This document shows positions 32,270-39,591 of a DNA stretch of 51,442 nt, piece after piece (position 1 is the first letter of the stretch; every line of letters begins with the position of its first letter). Location: the IMG/VR virus record IMGVR_UViG_3300029986_000380, positions 1 to 51,442 of that record, one strand, 5' to 3'. The translations under genes and the position numbers were made by a program. Under the pieces are notes generated by a model. It searched no databases. It saw only the letters and a program-made list of their open reading frames with translations, and was not told where the DNA came from. The DNA is from a virus.

Positions 32270-33514
32270 TTAACTTCCAGACGGTCCTACAGTGGATGTT
32301 TGATTACTGGTAACTCCTAACCCCATACTATTTAAATCCGCCTGTAGCGCCGCCGCTGATGATACAAATTGAGGATTAGTTTGTAATGTAGTAAGATTAA
32401 TACTATTCAATCCAGTATTTGTTGTAGGAACCCCGTTTACTAATGGTGCCGTCCCACTAGCAACCCACGTTGCTGCCATTTGTGGCGATGCGACAGTTTG
32501 TGCCGCCGATGCAGAAAGATCACCAGTTGATACAATTGGACTTGACGCTGTAGTTGAAGCATTCGCTGTTGATAGCGCTGATGCCGCCGCCGCTGTAATA
32601 GTATTACCTGCAAAGAAATAACTTGATAAATTGGTAGGATCAGTTGAGGCATAACTAACATCACTGCTTGTTGATCCCGGTTGTGCCACCATATTACTAT
32701 GACCATCCGCAGTAGCAAATGAAACCCCTGCATCTAATCCTAAGTCGGTATCAAACCACTGTGTGATATCATTTGCACTTTGTCCAACTTCAAAATACAT
32801 ATGCTCATATTTAAAGTTCATAACTATTTTTTTATAGTCAGAGCCGTTTTGTGAGTCCATTCCATCAGGCGTGAAATTTGTAATCACCGGACATACATAA
32901 TGATATACATTAACACTTGTTGGGTCAGCACCCAAATCATAAATTATGATTTCATTAAAAAAGTGCCTACTTGTGGAAAACCGTGGCGTGACACCTAATG
33001 ACGGTCGGGTAGTCATCGATGCTCTCACATTAGCACCAACTAGATCATTTCCCTGCCTAACATAATTGTTAATAATATTTGTTGGTGTTCCAAGTTCTAT
33101 TCCAAGATCACCACCATACAAATAGAAGCTCTGATATTCAAGCCATAATGCTGCTGCCATAGACGAGTTATCATCCTGAAAAATCATACAAGATGGTTCA
33201 AATTTATAAGTGGTTGGCGATTCAACAAACTTATTATACGATCTGAGCGTTTCGAACTCAAAAGATACTTTAGGTAATTCTATACTCTCCAATGGAGCAT
33301 ATAATCTTCCAGAAGTGAGGTAAGTTCCCAAATCTGTTCTAAATGCCGAAACTGCATTTGTATTAATCACGAATTCTGCCAAATAAGTAAACTTCATCCG
33401 TGGATAAACGATTGAAGTTCTTGTTGTAGCTGTTGATGTCTCGGTACCACGCACATTTTGTGCGTGGTTGACCGCTGGAAATCCTCTGTATCCGTTATCG
33501 TTAATTGAAACCAT
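32270..33514 (-). CDS. Tail-tube-fold virion protein (possibly gp48/gp54-like)
   Basis: In this 414-residue protein, residues ~35-260 resemble a contractile-tail tube domain. It has MKFTYLAEFVINT, IELPKVSFEFETLRSYNKF, and later KKIVMNFKYEHMYFEVG, the same order of strands as in the gp19-like tube protein at 34.2-34.9 kb. The last 150 residues are Ala/Ser/Thr-rich low complexity. It may be a tube initiator or baseplate-tube junction protein, or a tube-like structural paralogue. The start has no Shine-Dalgarno; a late element AATAAATA ends 5 nt before ATG. Confidence 0.55.
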   Translation of the reverse strand: MVSINDNGYRGFPAVNHAQNVRGTETSTATTRTSIVYPRMKFTYLAEFVINTNAVSAFRTDLGTYLTSGRLYAPLESIELPKVSFEFETLRSYNKFVESPTTYKFEPSCMIFQDDNSSMAAALWLEYQSFYLYGGDLGIELGTPTNIINNYVRQGNDLVGANVRASMTTRPSLGVTPRFSTSRHFFNEIIIYDLGADPTSVNVYHYVCPVITNFTPDGMDSQNGSDYKKIVMNFKYEHMYFEVGQSANDITQWFDTDLGLDAGVSFATADGHSNMVAQPGSTSSDVSYASTDPTNLSSYFFAGNTITAAAASALSTANASTTASSPIVSTGDLSASAAQTVASPQMAATWVASGTAPLVNGVPTTNTGLNSINLTTLQTNPQFVSSAAALQADLNSMGLGVTSNQTSTVGPSGS

Positions 33515-33519
33515 GATAA

Positions 33520-33527
33520 TATTTATT
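33520..33527 (-). promoter_or_regulatory. T4-type late promoter element, leaderless class
   Basis: AATAAATATTATC runs directly into the ATG at 33514, with 5 nt between the octamer and the start codon and no Shine-Dalgarno. Confidence 0.6.
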
Positions 33528-33538
33528 CAATAAATGTC

Positions 33539-33567
33539 TTGACTTTTCTGACGGGTAGTCATATTTC
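33539..33567 (+). promoter_or_regulatory. Sigma70-like promoter for bS21-groES
   Basis: TTGACT (33539-33544), a 17-nt spacer and TATTTC (33562-33567) read rightward. It is divergent from the late promoter at 33520-33527, separated by 11 nt. Confidence 0.6.
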
Positions 33568-33584
33568 ATGTTAAAGAGGAATTA

Positions 33585-33842
33585 ATGCTAGTAATTGTAA
33601 AAAACAATGATATAAACCAAGCTTTAAGAAAGCTGAAGAAGAAAATGTTTAATGAGGGAATCATTAAAGAATTGCGCAAGCGTGAGTTTTACGAACAGCC
33701 GTCCGTCAAGCGCCGTAGAGAACGCGCCGAGGCTGTTAAGAGAGCGGCACGTAAGCAGCGTGATAAGTATATTGAATTGAACCTTATCGTCGCTCCTGTC
33801 AAGCCAAAGAAAGAACCATATATTAAAAGGAAGCCTGTGTAA
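33585..33842 (+). CDS. rpsU: Ribosomal protein bS21 homologue
   Basis: This 85-residue basic protein follows the bS21 pattern: MLVIVKNNDINQALRKLKKK, then KELRKREFYEQPSVKRRRER and AVKRAARKQR. Bacterial bS21 is about 70 aa and sits next to the anti-Shine-Dalgarno end of 16S rRNA, where it influences initiation. Phage copies have been described in pelagiphages and huge phages. Here there is a 15-residue C-terminal extension. It has a good RBS (AAAGAGGAA) and a TTGACT promoter, so it is probably early, and it shares its transcript with GroES (TAATG overlap). Confidence 0.9.
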   Translation: MLVIVKNNDINQALRKLKKKMFNEGIIKELRKREFYEQPSVKRRRERAEAVKRAARKQRDKYIELNLIVAPVKPKKEPYIKRKPV

Positions 33843-34132
33843 TGTCATTAAACCCAATCAATGATCGTGTTGTGGTAAAGTTAAAAAATACCAATATCGA
33901 GAAGAAATTGAAGGGAATCATTATGCCTGAAACAATTAATGAACTAATTGTTGAAGGTGAAGTAATTGCAGTTGGTCCCGGTTTTTTGAAAGATGATGGT
34001 TCTTATCGTCAATTAGATGTTGTGGTTGGAGACAATGTTATGTTTCACAAAGCATCAGGAACCAAAGTGAAAATAAATAATATAGACTATGTGATTATAA
34101 CCGAGTCAAACATTTTCGGTACTATTAATTAA
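33842..34132 (+). CDS. groES: GroES-type co-chaperonin
   Basis: This 96-residue protein has clear GroES signatures: NPINDRVVVKLKN at the N-terminus, a mobile-loop region KKLKGIIMPET, VEGEVIAVGPG, and DNVMFHKASGTKVKINNIDYVII at the end. It caps GroEL. In T4 the analogous gp31 is required to fold the major capsid protein, and it is much less GroES-like than this one. Translation is coupled to bS21 by a TAATG junction, and a strong hairpin terminator follows immediately. Confidence 0.92.
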   Translation: MSLNPINDRVVVKLKNTNIEKKLKGIIMPETINELIVEGEVIAVGPGFLKDDGSYRQLDVVVGDNVMFHKASGTKVKINNIDYVIITESNIFGTIN

Positions 34133-34156
34133 AAAGGGCGCTTAAAGCGCCCTTTT
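34132..34156. terminator. Bidirectional terminator between groES and the tail tube gene
   Basis: AAAAGGGCGC and GCGCCCTTTT form a 10-bp stem with a TTAAA loop. It has T runs on both strands and sits between two convergent genes. Confidence 0.88.
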
Positions 34157-34158
34157 CC

Positions 34159-34899
34159 TTATCCAGTTAATCCACCAGATACTGCAACACTTGAAGTATC
34201 CGTACTGACTGATGCGCCAGTAATATTAATTCCCGTGCTACCGGATGCTCCAATACCTGTTGAGCTAATCCCGCTCATAGAAGCAATTTCTGAAGTTTGT
34301 GTCATAGTAGCCATCATAGAACCTGACTGATCGAAAACGATACAATTATCAAATCTTATGGTTATATCAATCGTCTTTACCTGTGATTCCTCATCATAGT
34401 TCATTTCACCATCATTCAAATCAGCAATGTAACAACCGGCATATGAATACCGACGCAAAACGTTCGGGTCAGAAGCAGAAGAACCGGCAGTAGCACCACC
34501 GGCAAGAATATCGATATCCATTTCAAATTTGAAGTTTTCGCCAGCACGGCTTACGGTCTGATCATAAAAATTCTGTTGTTTTGCGACCTGATTTTCAATA
34601 AGATCACGAACACTGTTCGTGATATCGTCAGCAAAAGTCATAGACATTGATTTCCACTGTCCACGACCGGGTAGATACACTACTGATACATATGAAGCTA
34701 ATTTAATTTCTGGAAATTCAATGTTAGGCAGAGTGACTTTTTTGATCTGTCTCGTCATTGCGTAAGGGGAAGGTGAGGTACTTCCACCGAAATCATAGAA
34801 CTGAGCGCGATATTTATATGTTAAAATGGGTTGAAGTTGTGGACTCCGGCTACCATCCATCCCCGGAACGCCAAAATTGGCTAATGAATTTACACTAAT
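34159..34899 (-). CDS. 19: Tail tube protein (T4 gp19-like), probably starting at ATT
   Basis: This is the inner tube of the contractile tail. Tube features include YKYRAQFYDFGG, IKKVTLPNIEFPEIKL, GQWKSMSMTFADD, FKFEMDIDILAGG and KTIDITIRFDNCIVFD, then a Ser/Thr/Gly tail. The first ATG is at 34860, with no RBS. In frame upstream is the readable stretch SVNSLANFGVPG beginning at an ATT at 34897-34899, which has AAAGGAG exactly 7 nt before it. I therefore extend the gene by 13 codons. If ATT is not used, the product starts at 34860. A late element CCTAAATA lies further upstream. Confidence 0.78.
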   Translation of the reverse strand: MSVNSLANFGVPGMDGSRSPQLQPILTYKYRAQFYDFGGSTSPSPYAMTRQIKKVTLPNIEFPEIKLASYVSVVYLPGRGQWKSMSMTFADDITNSVRDLIENQVAKQQNFYDQTVSRAGENFKFEMDIDILAGGATAGSSASDPNVLRRYSYAGCYIADLNDGEMNYDEESQVKTIDITIRFDNCIVFDQSGSMMATMTQTSEIASMSGISSTGIGASGSTGINITGASVSTDTSSVAVSGGLTG

Positions 34900-34933
34900 T
34901 TTCCTTCTCCTTTATAAAAGAGGTTGATATTAT

Positions 34934-34941
34934 TATTTAGG
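34934..34941 (-). promoter_or_regulatory. T4-type late promoter element, leadered class
   Basis: CCTAAATAATAATA lies 34 nt before the proposed ATT start of the tube gene. The leader contains AAAGGAG. The remaining gap to 35046 holds no gene I can support. Confidence 0.55.
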
Positions 34942-35046
34942 AAAATTAATTACATTAAAGAAAAACATACTATATAACTAAATATATTTTGTCGGTCACG
35001 ATGCTACCAACATCTCCAAAAGAAGTAATAGTGGGACCGAAGGATA

Positions 35047-35604
35047 TCAAAGATTATAAAAGAAGTACGGTGTACTTTTCTCTAGTTTTGTTTTTTGAAT
35101 ATCTTCTTCTGAATCTTTTCTAATAATACCAATCATAACACGTATAACATCATGGTGGGATATAATCAAAATATTCTTTTTTGTTGCGATTAGAGGAACC
35201 ATTTCATTTACGATGAATGGACGAACTTTATCTTCCAGATCATCCAATGATTCTCCAAATTCAGGGGTTTCATAATAATCACGTTCCCATAATCTATAGT
35301 GCCTTGGCGACAATTTAGCTCTAAGCTCTTTCAGAGAAACTCCCTCAAAAATACCAAGGCACCGCTCGCGCAATTCTTCCCTAAATGAGATTTTACTACC
35401 GATTCTATTGGTCCATATGCGAGCACAATCCTGCCCTGCTTCTAAGTCAGAACAAAAAATATTATCAAATTTATATCCTCTTAAAGAATCAACAGTGTCA
35501 CGGAAATCTTCTCGTGCCTCTTTCGACAATTGACTTACCATCTGTCCAGAGACAATACCGTTTTTTTCTAAATCTGTATCTCCAATAACTATTAATACTA
35601 GCAT
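35047..35604 (-). CDS. Histidine-phosphatase-fold protein lacking the catalytic RHG
   Basis: This 185-residue protein follows the phosphoglycerate-mutase-like phosphatase plan. A first strand is followed by GDTDLEKNGIVSGQ, then FDNIFCSDLEAGQDCA, LRERCLGIFEG and IISHHDVIRVMIG. In active members the first strand ends in RHGET; here it reads VIGDT, so both the Arg and the phospho-accepting His are missing, while the second His (SHHD) and the Glu loop remain. It is thus probably a pseudoenzyme or a binding protein. It follows a 161-residue unknown gene directly; no Shine-Dalgarno is evident. Confidence 0.75.
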   Translation of the reverse strand: MLVLIVIGDTDLEKNGIVSGQMVSQLSKEAREDFRDTVDSLRGYKFDNIFCSDLEAGQDCARIWTNRIGSKISFREELRERCLGIFEGVSLKELRAKLSPRHYRLWERDYYETPEFGESLDDLEDKVRPFIVNEMVPLIATKKNILIISHHDVIRVMIGIIRKDSEEDIQKTKLEKSTPYFFYNL

Positions 35605-35605
35605 A

Positions 35606-36091
35606 CTAATTATATATGTATTTCCTTGCCAGAGTTTTAGACCCTGTAGCTCTTTCTAACCACATTTCGTTAATTTTTGTCAAATGTTGATCTTCTAACA
35701 TCGCATCATCTAGTAATTCTATTGTTTTATTACATAATGTGGTTTTTAGTTTTTTATCGGTAATTAATTCTAAAAGAATATCAATGGGAAATACTTCTCC
35801 GTGCATGGTCGGATTTGATATCCCGCTATCGTCGATAATATGACAGATTTTTATTCCTAAAAACTCAAGAATCTCGTCATCGTCAAACCCATTATCTTTA
35901 TTATTTGGATAAAATGGAAATTTCTGTTCCGCTACAAGTTCAATATAATATTTTTTATTATCAAACATAACTACAGTAGGAACAATAGCTTTCATACCTG
36001 TACCAAAATCGGTCGGTAATATTTTAACCTCGAATAGATTTATTACTATTTTAGCTATTTCTTCTGCATGTTGTTTCAAAAATGAAATCAT
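35606..36091 (-). CDS. Hypothetical late protein
   Basis: This 161-residue acidic protein is unrecognised. It has beta strands around VVMFDNKKYYIELV and helices at both ends (KQHAEEIAKIVINLF, and the C-terminal half). No Shine-Dalgarno; the late element ACTAAATA ends 6 nt before ATG. The next gene begins 2 nt after its stop, so the phosphatase-like protein is probably made from the same late mRNA. Confidence 0.55.
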   Translation of the reverse strand: MISFLKQHAEEIAKIVINLFEVKILPTDFGTGMKAIVPTVVMFDNKKYYIELVAEQKFPFYPNNKDNGFDDDEILEFLGIKICHIIDDSGISNPTMHGEVFPIDILLELITDKKLKTTLCNKTIELLDDAMLEDQHLTKINEMWLERATGSKTLARKYIYN

Positions 36092-36097
36092 ATGTAT

Positions 36098-36105
36098 TAT
36101 TTAGT
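36098..36105 (-). promoter_or_regulatory. T4-type late promoter element, leaderless class
   Basis: ACTAAATA ends 6 nt before the ATG at 36091; no Shine-Dalgarno lies between. Confidence 0.55.
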
Positions 36106-36207
36106 TTGGGGAGTGGGATTTGTCCATATTTTAATCTATACTATTATAGTAACTAATGAAATTTTCATAAAAAAAACTATCACATAATAAACCGGGTGTC
36201 AACCACA

Positions 36208-36259
36208 TTTTTATCAACCCCTGATAAAAAAATCTCCCAAGAAATTTTCTTGGGAGATT
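36208..36259 (-). terminator. Tandem terminator hairpins after the tail sheath gene
   Basis: The first hairpin met by polymerase (36231-36259) pairs AATCTCCCAAGAAA with TTTCTTGGGAGATT and is followed by seven T on the minus strand. A second hairpin (36208-36230, TTTTTATCA/TGATAAAAA with loop ACCCC) starts in that same tract. Together they should strongly end sheath transcripts. Confidence 0.88.
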
Positions 36260-36288
36260 CAATTATATTATATCATTTTTATATAATA

Positions 36289-38649
36289 TTAAAATGGAAA
36301 ACTATCACCAGTATTTAGGATAGTTATTGGAACATATATGAATTCAATACTCTTTTCCGGCTTGATCGCCACGTCCACCCACAACTGATGTTCATCAATT
36401 AATGCAGGGGTGTTGTTGTTATCATCACACTGTACCGCATAATCATATAATGCTCTAAGAGCAGTTAGACCAGCAAGATAACGCTGAGTGGTGATTAACG
36501 CGGCGCGACGGGTAATCGAGTCATTAAGTTCGAACAAGAACGGCTGTAATAGCAGCTTTAAGTCATACTGCATCTTAGCAACAAGTCTAGCAACGTTGAC
36601 ACGATCCATCGCAGAAGAGATTGGAGAGAATGTCATCTGTCCATATGCACAAAGTCCACGGTTTGGAATATATGCTAACGGGTTGATTTTATTCAACTGT
36701 AACAAATCTCTCTGAGTACGAATTAATCTTAAAGGAGTATAAACATCATCATTATTAAGATATCCAACTGACTGAAAACTATCGATCATACCACGGGTAA
36801 ATCCTGCTGGTGGGAACCAAGGCGCAGCCATTTGATCTGAGTAAGCAAACATTCTAAGAACCGCATGAGAAGGCGGAACAAAGTCGTTGTTACCTGATAG
36901 ATCAGAAGCAATACCCCACGGATACCAGAAACCAGCATACGGGCTACCAGCAGAAGAGAAACCGCTTTCACCAGTTGACACAACGTTATTAGAATTCGAT
37001 GCCCATTCAGCAACTGTCACGTTACGTCCTGAGGTAATGCCATCTGGAACCATATATTTCGGAGTATCGCATATCATAAACGAGGTGTTACCCTGATCAG
37101 TATTCAATTGTAGCATCGAATCATATAATTCTGGATATCCGGGAGAAGTGATAAGCTGGAAGTAAACCGACTCATCCCTAATATCATTATTACTATTATA
37201 TGCCGATTGCATAGAACGAACAACCATCTGACGCACCGCTTGGCGTCCAAACAATCCACCCGTGTCAGGTGCCCAATTATTACCTTGCTGAGGAACTACA
37301 ACATATGAGCCACCAACCATTTCCACGGTTACGGGAGTGTACCCCGGTGTGAATATTTTAACAGTATTAGTAGTGAGTGATTCGCCTAGATTTAACCAAT
37401 AGGTTCCATTGACAACCACAGTTGCGTTAGGGTCCTGATCAGTCATTAATATCGAACTAGTAATGTCAATCCATTGGGAACCCTGCCATTGCTTCATGAC
37501 CGGGAAGTTGTCTAGATTTTCGGGGGTTGACACATCAACCCAAATTGCTCCCGGATTAGGGAATTGTGGGGGTGAACCTGAAATAACTTTTTGTTGAGCA
37601 GTCGGATTTAAAACAGTCGTAGTTGTAATCGGGACCCACTGATTGCCATATCCAAAATCAGTACCCTCAACATAAAGAGCAAAATCTGTAAATGTGTCAT
37701 TATACCATAATGTTCCGGGCACCGGGTCAGTCACAGGAGCAACATTTTGAATGATAATAGGAAGGGGAATAAAATTTAACCCAGTTCCAATATATAATGG
37801 ATGATTACCGGTTGTAGAAATCTGCGAAATATCTTCCCAAATCGTGTATTGATTTGGAATCGGGCTTGTTGGCTGTCTGATTATCGGAATAGTAACCCAC
37901 ACATTATCAACAGCACGATATCTGGTTAGATTCATATTATTACCACCGCTGGACGAAGTGGTTTTATACCAGAAGGTATTAGCTACTGCCCCAATCGGAA
38001 CGGTTCCCTGTGTTGCGATGCTTGCACCGGCTCCATAAACAGTCACGAGATTAGCGTTAGTTGCCGGTAACCAATTTCCACCATTCTTGAACAGGATTGT
38101 TCCATTAAGTGTGGAATAATCAAATCCAAAATCCCCATCATTACCAATTGTGTTGGTTGGGGTTGATGTGAATAATGTAAATGGAACAGCACTCCAATTA
38201 GTGCCATCATATTTGAAAATACCTCCAACGACCTTGGATGGATTAATCCAGTAAGTTCCATCCGGGGGCGGTAATACCGGCTCTTGGGTTGACGGAACTA
38301 ATTGACCAAGATCAATATTAGCTCTAATCACGTATGCAAAGTTGCTCATTCCTAAAAAGGACCAAAGAGCAAACAAACCGTATTCGTTTGTTTCATCACC
38401 ATGTACCGGCTCACCATCGCTGGTTACGAACACAGGATTTCCATATGATAATAGAAGCTCACGCTGAGACGTAATAATGCGTAGCTTATTTGATTCGGCG
38501 GTACCTGCTGCAATTCCAGAACCATCAGGAGCAGTTTTGTTGGCGCGGGTAGCAAACACCACTAAAGGGATTGTAGTAGGATTAGGACTTGCGTAGATAG
38601 ATACATCATTTACGAAAGCTGCTACGCCTGCTGAGTTTAATGTGGGCAT
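36289..38649 (-). CDS. 18: Contractile tail sheath protein (T4 gp18-like) with inserted repeat modules
   Basis: In this 786-residue protein (T4 gp18 659 aa), the N-terminus (about 1-120) and the C-terminal third carry sheath features. The latter includes NRGLCAYGQMTF, ITRRAALITTQRYL and EFIYVPITILNTG. Between about 128 and 460 lie roughly seven copies of a 40-50-residue module of the form G-x-x-W/YW ... Y-x-G-x-x-W (for example DGTYWINPSK...KYDGTNW, GTLWYNDTF, GAIWVDVS). It polymerises around the tube and contracts at infection. It has a perfect late promoter, AAGGA RBS and strong terminators, as expected for a major virion protein. Confidence 0.92.
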   Translation of the reverse strand: MPTLNSAGVAAFVNDVSIYASPNPTTIPLVVFATRANKTAPDGSGIAAGTAESNKLRIITSQRELLLSYGNPVFVTSDGEPVHGDETNEYGLFALWSFLGMSNFAYVIRANIDLGQLVPSTQEPVLPPPDGTYWINPSKVVGGIFKYDGTNWSAVPFTLFTSTPTNTIGNDGDFGFDYSTLNGTILFKNGGNWLPATNANLVTVYGAGASIATQGTVPIGAVANTFWYKTTSSSGGNNMNLTRYRAVDNVWVTIPIIRQPTSPIPNQYTIWEDISQISTTGNHPLYIGTGLNFIPLPIIIQNVAPVTDPVPGTLWYNDTFTDFALYVEGTDFGYGNQWVPITTTTVLNPTAQQKVISGSPPQFPNPGAIWVDVSTPENLDNFPVMKQWQGSQWIDITSSILMTDQDPNATVVVNGTYWLNLGESLTTNTVKIFTPGYTPVTVEMVGGSYVVVPQQGNNWAPDTGGLFGRQAVRQMVVRSMQSAYNSNNDIRDESVYFQLITSPGYPELYDSMLQLNTDQGNTSFMICDTPKYMVPDGITSGRNVTVAEWASNSNNVVSTGESGFSSAGSPYAGFWYPWGIASDLSGNNDFVPPSHAVLRMFAYSDQMAAPWFPPAGFTRGMIDSFQSVGYLNNDDVYTPLRLIRTQRDLLQLNKINPLAYIPNRGLCAYGQMTFSPISSAMDRVNVARLVAKMQYDLKLLLQPFLFELNDSITRRAALITTQRYLAGLTALRALYDYAVQCDDNNNTPALIDEHQLWVDVAIKPEKSIEFIYVPITILNTGDSFPF

Positions 38650-38680
38650 TTTATAATCCTTATAAATTAACTTGTAATAT

Positions 38681-38688
38681 TATTTATA
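38681..38688 (-). promoter_or_regulatory. T4 late promoter consensus, leadered class (sheath)
   Basis: TATAAATAATATT lies 31 nt before the sheath ATG. AAGGA, 7 nt before ATG, serves as RBS. Confidence 0.75.
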
Positions 38689-38727
38689 AGAACTAAAAAA
38701 ACAGTTTCCTTTGGGACCGAAATAACA

Positions 38728-39591
38728 TCAAATCTTTGTTGCTTGTTCAAAAATCATTATTTCTTCGTCGGTTGCCTTAATAACAACTTTATCTAATTCC
38801 ATCATCTCATCGATTTCTAAGGTATAATCTAAATCTCTTATTGGGATTTGAATGTTATATATGTATTTTGTTTCATATACTTTGACCGGAGGACTAAGAT
38901 ATATCTCAGTTGAAAAATTTAAATTGAAAACATAAGCCGGGTCAATATCAGTACCGGTAGGAATTTCTTTTTCCTTATGAACCTCGCCTTCAAACAGTAC
39001 CGAACTGACCGCACCCCAATCTACCGGTGAATTAGAAACTAATATCTCCAATCGTGGGTTAAAAATTTGAGCTATCTGTTCGGCTAACTGCCAACCTTGA
39101 TCATTATTTGGTGCCCATATCGATAATTGAAAGGCAAGATCATATGGGACCGGCATGAAGCGTTCTACAGTCTTCTTCTCTCCCGGAACACCAATAAGAA
39201 ATTTACCATTGGTATCTTTCCTGCGCTCGATATAACTGTATTTTTCTCGGTGTGTTGGATTTTGAACCCAATCTTGTTTTCTTCTAAACCCGGTATCAGT
39301 GATTGCCATAACTGGAAGAGTATTCAAAATGTTTTCATTACCGCCATTTAATAGATATCCGCCGACTCGGCTCATGTCTCCATATACCACCGGAACGTCT
39401 AGGAATCTTATTTTACCGTCTCGTTGATTGCCAGTTCTTACCTGATATCCAGAAAACATAGCTAATATCTGAATCATATATCTTTTAAACTGTGCATCAT
39501 ATGAAAAAGGTTTCCTAATAAGTTTATCACTTTTCTTTGTAGATGAAATTGGATTAGTTGGTCTTTTAATATTAGGAAATTCTTGAGTCAT
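38728..39591 (-). CDS. 15: Tail completion and sheath stabiliser protein (T4 gp15-like)
   Basis: This 287-residue protein (T4 gp15 272 aa) caps the tail end of tube and sheath and provides the head-joining surface. Family blocks seen are SYDAQFKRYMIQILAMFSGY, RTGNQRDGKIRFLDVPVVYG, TVERFMPVPYDLAFQLSIW, IFNPRLEILVSN and NFSTEIYLSPPVKV. Its ATG overlaps the stop of the gp14-like gene upstream (TAATG), matching the T4 order 13-14-15. Confidence 0.88.
   Translation of the reverse strand: MTQEFPNIKRPTNPISSTKKSDKLIRKPFSYDAQFKRYMIQILAMFSGYQVRTGNQRDGKIRFLDVPVVYGDMSRVGGYLLNGGNENILNTLPVMAITDTGFRRKQDWVQNPTHREKYSYIERRKDTNGKFLIGVPGEKKTVERFMPVPYDLAFQLSIWAPNNDQGWQLAEQIAQIFNPRLEILVSNSPVDWGAVSSVLFEGEVHKEKEIPTGTDIDPAYVFNLNFSTEIYLSPPVKVYETKYIYNIQIPIRDLDYTLEIDEMMELDKVVIKATDEEIMIFEQATKI

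Noticed and set aside
34990-35130. Small plus-strand frame of about 40 codons
   Set aside because: It overlaps the end of the phosphatase-like gene, has no RBS and no protein-like pattern.
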